Below, one piece after another: positions 9,466-18,322 of a stretch of 64,000 bases of DNA (positions are counted from its first letter, which is position 1; each line of letters begins with the position of its first letter). The DNA is from an uncultured Collinsella sp. (lineage in GTDB: Bacteria; Actinomycetota; Coriobacteriia; Coriobacteriales; Coriobacteriaceae). Below the pieces are notes generated by a model. It was not told where the DNA came from, did no database searches, and saw nothing but the letters and a program-made list of their open reading frames with translations. Location of the stretch: positions 365,385 through 429,384 of the forward strand of contig CAUCLI010000001.1 in assembly GCA_958443615.1 (NCBI GenBank), read 5' to 3'. A program made the translations under genes and the position numbers.

Positions 9466-9603
9466 GAAGTTGAGGTTTTTCGTACTAGATTCCGACAATG
9501 CCGAGTATGCGGCTCGACTTCAACTTCGTGACCTGCTGTTTTGCTGATGAAAAATAGCAGCTACTCGGCAAGACCGAGATTGAATACGAAAAAGCTCAAC
9601 TTC
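9466..9603. repeat. 138-bp hairpin element, copy 1 (downstream of parC)
   Basis: The unit begins GAAGTTGAGGTTTTTCGTA and ends with its near-perfect inverse. A second inverted pair, TGCCGAGTA and TACTCGGCA, lies inside, so the whole unit can fold as one long imperfect hairpin with arms of about 45 nt. The same unit occurs at 14461-14599. There is no open frame of note. It is either a non-autonomous miniature element or a structured RNA; the pairing of termini favours the former. Confidence 0.8.
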
Positions 9604-9702
9604 TTTGCTCGGGAGTGATGAAATTCGTCTTTTTCGGCCTGCGTGAGCTCGGCTGATGCGCTAGCCATGGAAAGTGTGAACGTCTGGGTGCCTGATATGC
9701 AA

Positions 9703-9742
9703 GGATCGGCGGGCTGCGATGCAACGCGAGGCCCGCCGATCC
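9703..9742 (-). terminator. Stem-loop downstream of parC
   Basis: A 12-bp perfect stem (9703-9714 with 9731-9742, GGATCGGCGGGC) lies 78 bp beyond the parC stop. On the minus strand the T-run after it is weak (TTGCATAT), so it is a possible rather than certain terminator. Confidence 0.45.
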
Positions 9743-9819
9743 GGGAGCTGTGAATCTTATGCCGTCCTTTGTCCCCTTACGTTCGAGGGTTTGATGTGAA
9801 CGGTTCAGCCCGTTCGTTT

Positions 9820-12060
9820 CTAGTCGAACAAACTCGGCATGTCGTCGTCCTTCATGAGGGCGCCGGCGGAGGGCAGACTCTGGGCGGTGAACTTCTCCGC
9901 GGAGACGCCTGCGCCCAGCACCTCCTCGGCCGTGCTCACGGTGGTGACAACGCGGCCCTTCTTGGCCGTGAAGGCCTGGACACCCTGCGTGTTGGTGGTC
10001 GTCTTGGTCTTGAGCAACGACGTGTTGAAGTTCATCAGGCGGTAGTCGCTCGAGACCAGCGCGATGTCGCGATCCTCCTTGAGCACCTGGGCGTACAGCA
10101 GCTTGGCCCCGCCGTAGATGGCGTTCTTGAGGCGCTTGCGGTTGGTTTTGGTGACGTAGCCCGCCAGCGCCACGCGCACCGCGCGACCGTTCTCGAAGAC
10201 GAACAGCACGTCGGCCTTGTAGTCCTCGGGGTCGATGACCCAGATCACGCTCTCATCCGGATCCATCTCGAGGTCCGTCGCCAGATACGACCCCAGCTGC
10301 GCGGATTTGGTGTCCTCGAACGCCGCGACCTTGCACTTGTACACCTGGCTCTTGTTGGTGAACACCAACAGCTCGTGCGTGTTGGCGGACGGGAACTCGA
10401 TAAAGGGCTCGTCGCCGTCCTTGTACTTGAGGGCGGCGCCCTTCTTGAGCACGCGGTCGGTCATCTTCTTGAGGTAGCCCTCGCGCGAGAGCATGATGGT
10501 GACCGGGTACTCCTCGACCTCGGGCTCCAAGCTCACCTCGATGACGTCGGACGGCTCGATGCGGCCTGTGCGGCGCGGCATGACGTACTTCTTGTTGACC
10601 GCGGCCAGCTCGTCGCGGATGACCTTCTTGATGTTGTCCTCGCTCGACAGGATCTCCTCCAGGTCGGCGATCTCGGCCTCGAGCTTCGCGATGTCCTTGG
10701 TGCGGTTAAGGATGTACTCCTCGTTGATGTTGCGCAGCTTGAGCTCAGCCACGAATTCCGCCTGCGTCTCGTCGATGTCAAACCCGCGCATCAGGTTGGG
10801 GACGACCTCGGCCTCGAGCTTGGTGCCGCGGATGATGGCGATGGCCTTGTCGATGTCGAGCAGGATCGCCTCGAGGCCGTGCAGCAGGTGGAGACGCTCG
10901 GACTTCTTGCCCAGGTCGAAGTTCACGCGGCGGCGCGTGGACTGGACGCGCCACGCAACCCACTCGTGCAGGATCTGTCGCACGCCCATAACGCGCGGGT
11001 AGCCGTCCACCAGCACGTTGAAGTTGCAGGAGAACGAATCCTGCAGCGTGGTGGTGCGATAGAGTTTGGCCATGAGCTTCTCGGGGTCCACGCCGCGCTT
11101 GAGGTCGATGGCGATGCGCAGGCCGGAGAGGTCGGTCTCGTCGCGGATGTCGGCAATCTCGCGCACCTTGCCCTCCTTGGAGAGCTTGACGATGCGGTCG
11201 ATGATCACGTCGGTCTTGGTGGTGTAGGGGATTTCATAGACCTCGATGATGCGCTCTTCGGGGACCCAGCGCCAGCGCGAGCGGATCTGGAAGCTGCCCA
11301 GGCCCGTCTCGATGATGCGCTCCATCTCCTCGCGGCGGTAGATGATCTCGCCGCCGGTGGAGAAATCGGGCATGGGCATGTACTCGAGCAGGTCGCAGTC
11401 GGGGTCCTCGAGGAAGTGCATGGTGGCGGTGCAGACCTCGTTGAGGTTGAAGCCGCAGATGTCGGATGCCATGGCCACGCCGATGCCCTTGTTGGCCGAG
11501 ACCAGGATGTTGGGGAACGTGGTGGGCAGCAGGCGAGGTTCCTTCATGGCGCCGTCGTAGCTGTCCACGAAGTCGACCGGGTCCTTGTCGATGTCCTTGA
11601 AGATCTCGGCGCAGATGGGGGAGAGCTTGGCCTCGGTGTAACGCGAGGCGGCGTAGGTCAGGTCGCCCGAATAGTACTTGCCGAAGTTGCCCTTGGACTC
11701 CACGAACGGGGCAAGCAGCGCCTCGTTACCCGTGGCGAGGCGGACCATCGTCTCGTAGATGGCGGCGTCGCCGTGCGGGTTGAGCTTCATGGTCTGGCCC
11801 ACGATGTTGGCGCTCTTCTGGCGCTCGCCCTTGAGCAGGCCCATCTTGTACATGGTGTAGAGCAGCTTGCGGTGCGAGGGCTTGAAGCCGTCGATCTCGG
11901 GGAACGCGCGCGAGACGTTGGTGCTCATGGCGTAGGGCATGTAGTTGGTCTCGAGCGTCTCCGTGATGGGCTGCGCCGTGACCTCCGAATGCAGGCCGAT
12001 GACGTTATCGGTGTTGACCTGCTTCTTCTTGCTCTGAGTGTTGGTTTTCTTCTTAGCCAC
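9820..12060 (-). CDS. parC: Type II topoisomerase subunit A (ParC/GyrA family)
   Basis: The 746-residue product cleaves and rejoins DNA in the A2B2 topoisomerase. The catalytic Tyr141 is in AASRYTEAKL, preceded by the NPHGDAAIYE quinolone-pocket loop (95-103) and the LLYTMYKMGL helix. The C-terminal part has the beta-pinwheel repeats expected of subunit A, and the N-terminus is Lys-rich. It is about 80-100 residues shorter than typical GyrA and paired with a short B subunit, which favours topoisomerase IV-type decatenation over gyrase, though this split is inferred. It lies 153 bp downstream of parE on the same strand. Confidence 0.88.
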   Translation of the reverse strand: MAKKKTNTQSKKKQVNTDNVIGLHSEVTAQPITETLETNYMPYAMSTNVSRAFPEIDGFKPSHRKLLYTMYKMGLLKGERQKSANIVGQTMKLNPHGDAAIYETMVRLATGNEALLAPFVESKGNFGKYYSGDLTYAASRYTEAKLSPICAEIFKDIDKDPVDFVDSYDGAMKEPRLLPTTFPNILVSANKGIGVAMASDICGFNLNEVCTATMHFLEDPDCDLLEYMPMPDFSTGGEIIYRREEMERIIETGLGSFQIRSRWRWVPEERIIEVYEIPYTTKTDVIIDRIVKLSKEGKVREIADIRDETDLSGLRIAIDLKRGVDPEKLMAKLYRTTTLQDSFSCNFNVLVDGYPRVMGVRQILHEWVAWRVQSTRRRVNFDLGKKSERLHLLHGLEAILLDIDKAIAIIRGTKLEAEVVPNLMRGFDIDETQAEFVAELKLRNINEEYILNRTKDIAKLEAEIADLEEILSSEDNIKKVIRDELAAVNKKYVMPRRTGRIEPSDVIEVSLEPEVEEYPVTIMLSREGYLKKMTDRVLKKGAALKYKDGDEPFIEFPSANTHELLVFTNKSQVYKCKVAAFEDTKSAQLGSYLATDLEMDPDESVIWVIDPEDYKADVLFVFENGRAVRVALAGYVTKTNRKRLKNAIYGGAKLLYAQVLKEDRDIALVSSDYRLMNFNTSLLKTKTTTNTQGVQAFTAKKGRVVTTVSTAEEVLGAGVSAEKFTAQSLPSAGALMKDDDMPSLFD

Positions 12061-12213
12061 GATTTCCTCTTGGTGCTTTCTTTAGGGCCGTTGTGCCGCG
12101 GTTCGTGTGGGTTGACTGCGTTTGGTCGCCTTGCGGCGGGCGGTTCGGCGGCGGGGGCGGATGCGCCGCTCGCCTTGCCGCCCCCCGCCCGCCCGGGGCC
12201 GCGCCGCCCGTCC

Positions 12214-14211
12214 TTACTGCAGGTCCAGCTGGTCGAGGTACTCCTTGCCGTGCTCGGCGATATGGCGCTTGCGGCCGGCCTCATCGTTGCCCAGCAGCAG
12301 GTTGAACATGGATTCCATCTTCGCCACGTCCTCGGGTTCCACCTTGATCAGGCGGCGCGTCTCGGGGTTCATGGTGGTGAGCCACATCATGTCCGGGTCG
12401 TTCTCACCAAGACCCTTGGAGCGGTTGATGGAGCACTTCTGGTCGCCGATCTCGGCCAGGATGGCGTTCTTCTCGAGCTCGGTGTAGGCGAAGTAGGTCT
12501 TCTCCTTGCAGTTGATCTCGTAGAGCGGGGACTCGGCGATGTAGACGTAGCCCTCGTCGATGAGCGTGGGCACCAGACGGTAGAGCATCGTCAGGATGAG
12601 CGTGCGGATGTGGTAGCCGTCCACGTCGGCGTCCGTACAGATGATGACCTTGCTCCAGTTGAGGTTGTCCAGGTCGAAGGCGCCCAGGTTCTTGATGCGC
12701 TTGTCCTTGATCTCCACGCCGCAGCCCAGAACGCGCATGAGGTCCATGATGACGTCGGACTTGAAGATGCGCGGGTAGTCCTCCTTCAGGCAGTTGAGGA
12801 TCTTGCCGCGAACGGGCATGACGCCCTGGAACTCGGCGTCGCGCGAGGTGCGGATGGCGCCCGCCGCCGAGTCGCCCTCTACGATGTAGACCTCGCGTCG
12901 GGTCTTGTCCTTGGAGCGGCAGTCGATGAACTTCTGCACGCGGTTGGCCATGTCGGTCTTCTGCTGCAGGTTTGTTTTGATGCTCTGGCGGGTCTTCTCG
13001 GCGTTCTCGCGCGAGCGCTTGTTGATGAGCACCTGCTCCATGATCTTGTTGGCGGCGTCTTTGTTCTCGATCAGGTAGGTCGCCAGGCGCTCCTTGAAGA
13101 ACGCCGTCATGGACTGCTGGATGAAGCGGTTGTTGATGGCCTTCTTGGTCTGGTTCTCGTACGAGGTCTGGGTGGAGAAGCAGTTGGTCACCAGCACCAG
13201 GCAGTCCTGGACGTCCTGCCACTTGATGGAGCTTTCGTTTTTGTTGTACTTGCCCTGGCTCTTGATGTAGGCGTCGATCGCGCTGGTAAGCGCGCTGCGG
13301 GCCGCCTTCTCGGGCGAGCCGCCGTTCTCGAGCCAGGAGGAGTTGTGGTAGTACTCCTGCATCTGGAAGGTGCGGGAGAAGCATAGGCAGGCCGTGATCT
13401 TGACGTTGTAGTCGGGCAGGTCCTCGCGGTCGCGGCCGCGGCGGTCGGCCTCGATGAAGAAGGGCTCGGTCAGGTAGTCGGCGCCCACCTTCTCGAGCAC
13501 GTAGTCCTCGATGCCCTTGGGATAGCAGAAGTCCTCTTCGATGAACTCGCCGTCGTCGCCCTCGATGCGCAGGCGGAAGGTCACGTTGGCGTTGACCACG
13601 GCCTGGCGGCGCATGGTCTCGCGGTACCAATCGTGGGGGATGCTGATCGAGGTGAAGACCTCCAGGTCCGGGCGCCACTTGATGGTGGTGCCGGTGCGGT
13701 CGCCCTCGGCGGGCTCGACCTCGAGCGCCTTCTTCTTGGCGCCCACGACTTTGCCCTTCTTGAAGTGAAGGGAGTACTTGTTGCCGTCGCGCCAGACCGT
13801 GACGTCCATGTACTCGGAGGCGTACTGGGTCGCGCAGGAGCCCAGGCCGTTGGTGCCCAGCGAAAAGTCGTAGTCGCCGCCCTCGTTGTTGTTGTACTTG
13901 CCGCCGGCGTAGAGCTCGCAGAAGACGAGCTCCCAGTTGAAGCGCTTCTCGGAGGGGTTCCAGTCGAGCGGGCAGCCGCGGCCGTTGTCCTCGACCTGGA
14001 TGGAGCCGTCGCGGAAGGCGGTGAGGGTGATGAGCTTGCCGTAGCCCTGGCGCGCCTCGTCGACGGCGTTGGACAGGATCTCGAAGGCGGCGTGCGCGCA
14101 GCCATCGAGCCCGTCCGAGCCGAAGATGACGGCGGGGCGCAGGCGTACGCGCTCCTCGTCCTTGAGCTGACGGATGCTGTCGTTGCCATAGTTTGCGGTG
14201 TTCTTTGCCAT
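12214..14211 (-). CDS. parE: Type II topoisomerase subunit B (ParE/GyrB family)
   Basis: The 665-residue product has a GHKL ATPase domain at the front (FEILSNAVDEA, VEDNGRGCP, GTNGLGSCA) and a TOPRIM domain behind (VEGDSAAGAI; the metal-binding acidic triad in DADVDGYH). The closing segment (RSKGLGENDPDMMW) is also characteristic. I place the start at ATG 14211 (MAKNTANYG) after a GAGAG-type site; upstream in-frame Met codons lack ribosome sites. It forms a unit with parC, and the hairpin elements at 9466 and 14461 bracket the pair. Confidence 0.88.
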   Translation of the reverse strand: MAKNTANYGNDSIRQLKDEERVRLRPAVIFGSDGLDGCAHAAFEILSNAVDEARQGYGKLITLTAFRDGSIQVEDNGRGCPLDWNPSEKRFNWELVFCELYAGGKYNNNEGGDYDFSLGTNGLGSCATQYASEYMDVTVWRDGNKYSLHFKKGKVVGAKKKALEVEPAEGDRTGTTIKWRPDLEVFTSISIPHDWYRETMRRQAVVNANVTFRLRIEGDDGEFIEEDFCYPKGIEDYVLEKVGADYLTEPFFIEADRRGRDREDLPDYNVKITACLCFSRTFQMQEYYHNSSWLENGGSPEKAARSALTSAIDAYIKSQGKYNKNESSIKWQDVQDCLVLVTNCFSTQTSYENQTKKAINNRFIQQSMTAFFKERLATYLIENKDAANKIMEQVLINKRSRENAEKTRQSIKTNLQQKTDMANRVQKFIDCRSKDKTRREVYIVEGDSAAGAIRTSRDAEFQGVMPVRGKILNCLKEDYPRIFKSDVIMDLMRVLGCGVEIKDKRIKNLGAFDLDNLNWSKVIICTDADVDGYHIRTLILTMLYRLVPTLIDEGYVYIAESPLYEINCKEKTYFAYTELEKNAILAEIGDQKCSINRSKGLGENDPDMMWLTTMNPETRRLIKVEPEDVAKMESMFNLLLGNDEAGRKRHIAEHGKEYLDQLDLQ

Positions 14212-14460
14212 GCTCGCTCTCTCGGTGGGTCCCTTGTGCGTCTTTGTAGCCATATAGATGAATACCGTAGCATAGCGCGGCCTGCGTGCGGTGGCGTCCA
14301 AGCTAAATCCATCGAACAGGGGTTCGTATGGCGAAGGAATGCCGCACCGGCCCCTGGGGCGGGGCCATCGGCGCGGTGAGCGAGCTGGGATGCGCCTCTG
14401 GAACCCCTGTTTGCCGCATGAGCCAGTGCCTGGTTGACCCGAGTTGACTCTCCGAAGCTG

Positions 14461-14599
14461 GAAGTTGAGGTTTTTCGTATTAGTTTTTGAATTTGCTGAG
14501 TATGCAGTTTGGTGTCAATCCCGATAACTGGGGTTTTGTGCAAGCGGGTCTGTTCCCTACTCGGCAAAACCGGAATCTAGTACGAAAAACCTCAACTTC
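14461..14599. repeat. 138-bp hairpin element, copy 2 (upstream of parE)
   Basis: The same architecture as 9466-9603: it starts GAAGTTGAGGTTTTTCGTA and ends TACGAAAAACCTCAACTTC, a perfect 19-bp inverted pair here. The inner CTACTCGGCA arm is conserved while the apex between the arms differs strongly between copies. The arms are under pairing constraint but the loop is free, which points to structure (transposase recognition or RNA fold) rather than coding. Confidence 0.82.
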
Positions 14600-14750
14600 T
14601 TTTCCAAGGGGCGATGCACGTGCTCTTTGCGACCGTGAAATCGTGGCGTGAGTCTACGTTGCTGGTCCACTGTGCTCCAGATATCCTCGTCAAACATGTT
14701 CGAAATGGTGGAGATACGCGTATGTTGGCGAGGACTCTATATTGCCATCC

Positions 14751-14860
14751 TGCTTGGCCGCTAGATGCGGGTGAGTGAGAGGACGCCGGCTTTCATCGTT
14801 GATCTGGTTATGAACTTCGACGAGATGGCGGACTAGGGCCTGGGGCGGGACGTGGCGATA
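14751..14860 (-). pseudogene. Mrr-type restriction endonuclease C-terminal remnant, copy 1
   Basis: On the minus strand the segment reads LVRHLVEVHNQINDESRRPL and then THPHLA. It corresponds to FVRHHVEVYDKTDDETRSIL of the better-preserved Mrr tail at 16136-16459, and the DNA around it is alignable with 16080-16240. Only the last 30-40 residues survive. It abuts the 3' end of the DUF4268 gene. Confidence 0.55.
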
Positions 14861-14861
14861 A

Positions 14862-15791
14862 TTACAGCCCAAGCTCGGCGATTGCCTGCCTCATGATGAG
14901 GGCCCACTCGAGCTGCTGTGATATGAACCCTGGCCATGCGTCTTCGTTGCCCTTGATCTTGCATCCGTTTTTGTAGAAGCGAAGTCCCGATGCCTTCTTG
15001 GCGTCGAAGGGCGTGGCGGTAAGGCCGATGCGATCCTCAAACAGATTGGTGTTCTCTATGGCTTTGTGGCCGATTCCCTTGTCGTCGGGCACATAGAACT
15101 CGATTCCGATGCGGCCATGCTGCGTGTCTATCAGAAGCGCGATATGGTAGGCGGAGGTGCCGCAACGCAGCGTGGCCCAGTGGTCCTTCGAGGGTTTTTG
15201 GGGATTGAATACCTTGAGGAAGTCAGGCGTTGCCAGGGCGATTTCGCGATACTTGGTCCAATACGAGAGTTTGATGCGTTCGGTCTCGGAGAGTCCCTCG
15301 CTGAGCTTGATAGCCTTCGCCCATTCGTTTGGCTGCTCGACTACGCTGAAGCGCGGTGCCGGCAACGAGTCGCCGATGGACCACAGCTCAATTTCGACCA
15401 GGAAAAAGCCAAAACTGCTGTCGGTGTGCTGGTTGAGCCATTCAATCGCCTGGCGGTGCTCATCGCGGGCATGCGCTACCACCCACATGACAATTTCGGC
15501 GCCCTTACCTGCGGCGTAGGTGATCACCTTTCCCAGGTGGTCGTGGTTAGTGTCCTCGAGTTGGTTTTCGATAATCGCTCTGCGCCCGGTTCCAACTTCC
15601 TGTGCATAGATATCCACATTGAACGAGCCTACGGACGACTCGGTTTCTATGAGTTCAAGCTCAATGCCGACAGCCGAGCTCAGCATGGCGAGGTTTGATT
15701 CCTCGGAGAGCCATTTGGTGAAGTCGAGTGCCTCATGGGGCCACACATCGCGGAGCTCAACTTTCTTCAGTGTGTCCAGGTTGTATTTCAT
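14862..15791 (-). CDS. DUF4268/PD-(D/E)xK nuclease-like protein
   Basis: The 309-residue product has an N-terminal half like the DUF4268-linked nuclease fold: SSVGSFNVDIYAQE (metal-binding Asp), then RRAIIENQLEDTNHDHLGK, where ENQ stands in for the E-x-K part of the motif, then VITYAAG. The C-terminal half (ALLIDTQHGRIGIEFYVPDD) matches DUF4268. Such proteins are suspected DNA nucleases linked to restriction or defence. The start at ATG 15791 follows AAGGAGAG. It is intact but sits between two decayed Mrr tails, so it probably arrived in, or replaced part of, a restriction locus. Confidence 0.75.
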   Translation of the reverse strand: MKYNLDTLKKVELRDVWPHEALDFTKWLSEESNLAMLSSAVGIELELIETESSVGSFNVDIYAQEVGTGRRAIIENQLEDTNHDHLGKVITYAAGKGAEIVMWVVAHARDEHRQAIEWLNQHTDSSFGFFLVEIELWSIGDSLPAPRFSVVEQPNEWAKAIKLSEGLSETERIKLSYWTKYREIALATPDFLKVFNPQKPSKDHWATLRCGTSAYHIALLIDTQHGRIGIEFYVPDDKGIGHKAIENTNLFEDRIGLTATPFDAKKASGLRFYKNGCKIKGNEDAWPGFISQQLEWALIMRQAIAELGL

Positions 15792-16135
15792 GGAGCTCTC
15801 CTTCGTTTTGCCCTGTCCGCCTGAAGCTGGTGTCAGGTGCGGACGGGGTGCCCATGCTGCGGATTTCACGTTGGCTTTATCGTACACCTCAGAGGTGCTC
15901 CGCCATGAGGTCATCCGGCTCCCCGCGAACGTGGCCGTGGGGAGCGTTATACGAGCGAGATCACATCGCTCGCCGTCCCCTCGTCCCGTCGCAACAGGGG
16001 GGTCACAGAACATGATGTGAATCCTTCCAAACCGTAGTGTCACCGCCAAATGAGCTGTAAATGGCGAAGATACTTGAGCATTGGCGAGGATATGCCGAGG
16101 AGGTCGCGTGCCCAAATCCCCCGTGGGGCGGCTCG

Positions 16136-16459
16136 CTACGCCGGCCGCCAGATGCGGGTGAGCGGGAGGATGCTGCGGGTCTCGTCGTCGGTTTTGTCGT
16201 AGACCTCGACGTGATGGCGAACGAAGGAGTCGAGGTCGAGCAGGCGCACGGGGACATTGGTGCGGTCGGCCTCATGGCGGGCCTCCTTGGTGAAGCCCTC
16301 GGTGGAGACGTAGAGCCCGCGATCGCCTGCGCGAAGCCCGCCGATGAACGAGCGCACCGCGGGCGCGCCCATGGCTCCCTTGCGGTGCTTGACCTCCGCA
16401 ACGGTTTGCTGCTTGCGAGTGGGGGCGCACGAAGCCATCCCAAAGACTTTTCCGTCAAA
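16136..16459 (-). pseudogene. Mrr-type restriction endonuclease C-terminal remnant, copy 2
   Basis: About 105 codons of the Mrr catalytic region remain: TVAEVKHRKGAMGAPAVRSF holds the E-x-K strand, followed by LRAGDRGLYVSTEGFTKEA and VPVRLLDLDSFVRHHVE, ending RIWRPA-stop. The N-terminal DNA-binding half and the upstream catalytic Asp strand are gone, and the frame upstream (NSFDGKVFGMASCAPT) is unrelated. It cannot encode a working enzyme. Confidence 0.75.
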
Positions 16460-16464
16460 GCTAT

Positions 16465-16674
16465 TCAATCAACCTGTAGCCCGCGAATAATCGGTCTTTC
16501 CTCAAGCGGAAACTTGTGCATGAGGTTCTTGCCATGATCTGGGTTGTCCATGGTTGCCCCGTAGGCAACCAGCAGGTTATTGATTGAGTTCGAGGGATTT
16601 TCAGTTCGCAGTCTCAAGTACATGGCAAAGTTCGCTCGTGAGGTGGATTCAGAATTGTGCAGCAGTTGCTGCAC
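16465..16674 (-). CDS. Possible small protein or gene-head remnant, 69 aa
   Basis: A GTG-initiated frame (QQLLHNSESTSRANF, ending IIRGLQVD) has reasonable composition, but there is no good ribosome site and no recognisable family. Its first codons lie inside the perfect palindrome at 16652-16679. Surrounded by decayed genes, it is more likely the remnant of a longer gene than a functional small protein. Confidence 0.2.
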   Translation of the reverse strand: MQQLLHNSESTSRANFAMYLRLRTENPSNSINNLLVAYGATMDNPDHGKNLMHKFPLEERPIIRGLQVD

Positions 16675-16679
16675 AATTC
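16652..16679. repeat. Perfect 28-bp palindrome
   Basis: GAATTGTGCAGCA and its exact inverse flank a 2-bp centre (GT). A 13-bp perfect dyad with almost no loop suits a dimeric protein operator better than an RNA hairpin. It lies between the small minus-strand frame and the DUF1016 remnant. Confidence 0.7.
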
Positions 16680-16691
16680 CATGGAGTCATA

Positions 16692-16918
16692 TGATGCTGC
16701 TTCTTGACAAGACCGAGCCTGGGGAAGAGCGATTGTGATACCTGAACGCGACTATCGAAAATGGCTGGTCGCGTGCGGTTCTAGACCATCAGATTGACCT
16801 GTAGCTCTATGAGCGCCAACAGATCGCTGGCAAGGTGACCAACTTCTCTCGTACCTTGTCCGCGCCGGAGGGTGAACTCGCCCAGCAGGCGCTCAAAGAC
16901 CCGGTAAAGATCCTGTAA
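16692..16918 (+). pseudogene. DUF1016 (YhcG-type PDDEXK nuclease) N-terminal remnant with stops
   Basis: One frame reads LLDKTEPGEERL-stop-YLNATIENGWSRAVLDHQID, then L-stop-LYERQQIAGKVTNF and LAQQALKDPVKIL. This is the N-terminal helical segment of DUF1016/YhcG proteins (usual pattern WY...TIENGWSR.VL). The TGA falls where the family has Trp (TGG to TGA) and the TAG where Gln is expected (CAG to TAG). The C-terminal nuclease domain is absent. Confidence 0.75.
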
Positions 16919-17080
16919 CGTCGGCTTTTGATTTCGGACCCCGAAAAACGTTCTCGATCGTGCATGGCTGGTCAGCGAACGTTGTGTCTGACGCTTGGTA
17001 CGCCGGCGAACCGGTTCTTCGTGGCAGTGGATCAAGAAGGGGCTCCGATCCAATGGGGCGCGCCTTGCTCCCGCCCGCCG

Positions 17081-17444
17081 CTACAGCTTTCGCAGTCCGA
17101 GAACCTGCGCAATGCCGGCGACGAACGTGTCGAACTCCGGCGGGTAGGCGTTCGATCCGGAGCATTCCCTCCCATGCCATAGCAGGTGCCATTGCTCTCC
17201 GTCGAGCACGGGGCGCGCCATATGATTCGTTCCAACCGCTCACCCCGCAGCGCATCGCAAGCGCATCGATTTCCCTTATCTGCTCATCCGTGACGGGCAG
17301 GGTGGTCCGCCTGCCGGGACCTTCTTGTTTTGGCCAGCATTCGAATTCACAGGTCGGGCCTGTTGGGGTGTTTCGAATCGTCAGTGTATTGTGGCCCTGG
17401 AAGTACCCACCGATCTCGAATCGGAAGACAACGCGATCGCTCAT
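17081..17444 (-). pseudogene. Small conserved protein, single frameshift
   Basis: The frame starts MSDRVVFRFEIGGYF at 17444 and runs to GWNESYGAP. A one-base indel in the GCGCGCCCC run then moves the natural continuation (LDGEQWHLLWHGRECSG, then YPPEFDTFVAGIAQVLGL) into the next frame, ending at TAG 17081-17083. Corrected length is about 120 residues. The family is not recognised; the ordered sequence on both sides of the shift shows it was recently functional. A sequencing error in the C/G run is the alternative. Confidence 0.7.
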
Positions 17445-17762
17445 GCCTAAACCCTTTCAGAGGGTGTCCGATATAAGCATGATAGCGGGGCCCACTTCAA
17501 GGCTGGGTTCAGATTCCGTCGCCGGTACGCTCATGTGGGGCAATGTCCTTGCCCAGCCGCAAGGAGCCCTGTATGTTCGCCTTGGATAGCGATGCGTTCA
17601 GCGTATATAGTGCCCGCTGCAGCGCCACGTGGGCACGTCGGTTCTTCAGCACAAAATCGTACGTAGTAAATCCGTACAGATGACGCGCTGCGAGAGGGGG
17701 GTGCGATACGGCAACGTTTGCTTTGGAAAAGCCCTGCAGGATGGATCTGAGACTCACTGGCT
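17445..17762. other. Gene-free stretch with a possible gene trace
   Basis: No complete gene. On the minus strand a frame from about 17700 to 17509 (GFTTYDFVLKNRRAHVALQR, NASLSKANIQGSLRLG) has protein-like composition but no start signal and no family I recognise. It is probably another remnant in this decayed segment. Confidence 0.3.
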
Positions 17763-18110
17763 CCCAACGAGCCAGTTATGCACGAGCTGCTGAATCGCCC
17801 CAGATAATCGCCAGCGCCTATGCAGAGAACAATTCAGGCATGCCAATAATGCACGGATTCTTTATTCTGCCGGCCGTTCGTTTTTGGAACTCTGGTCAAA
17901 ATACCTTGATTGTGCGCTAAGAGGAGTAGGTAAATTGCTGTGAAAGCTCTGAGGCCCGGCATTTCTCTCCCATTGCGGTTTCGGAGAGCGCCCGAGGGAA
18001 GAAGATAATGGACATATGATTGCTATCCGAGAAATGAATAGGGTTTTTACGCTCATCCCAGTGCCGCTTCGGCGCACAATCAGGGTATTTTGACCACAAT
18101 CGAAAATGCG
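17763..18110. repeat. Interspersed repeat family A, copy 1 (diverged)
   Basis: It starts near ATGCACGAGCTGCTGA, as in copies 2 and 3. Its core (17893-18096) is bounded by 25-bp inverted ends beginning TGGTCAAAATACC, with one mismatch between ends (17893-17917 and 18072-18096). The core shares GATATCCGAGAAATG-like and GAAGATAATGGACATATGA stretches with the other copies. It is the most diverged copy and contains no conserved open frame. Confidence 0.8.
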
Positions 18111-18322
18111 AACGGTGCACGATGTCTCAAAAGATGGAGGGACCCGTGTTGGATGTGGTTGACGTGATGCTTTTCTCTGCATAGGCGGACGGTCTTTCGT
18201 CCTAAAAATGCGGACATCAACATTATTAAGGACGCAGCCCGCAAGCGAACGTTGCTGGTGGCGGGTCGCGAGTCCTTCGAATCACCTATCATTGCGAGTG
18301 GACGAACGATAAGGAGACCCCC

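Noticed and set aside
9769..13386. A 1205-codon plus-strand open frame
   Set aside because: It is antisense to parC and parE, whose motifs are unmistakable; its composition (Val/Leu/Asp/His-rich) is the usual shadow of GC-rich coding DNA.
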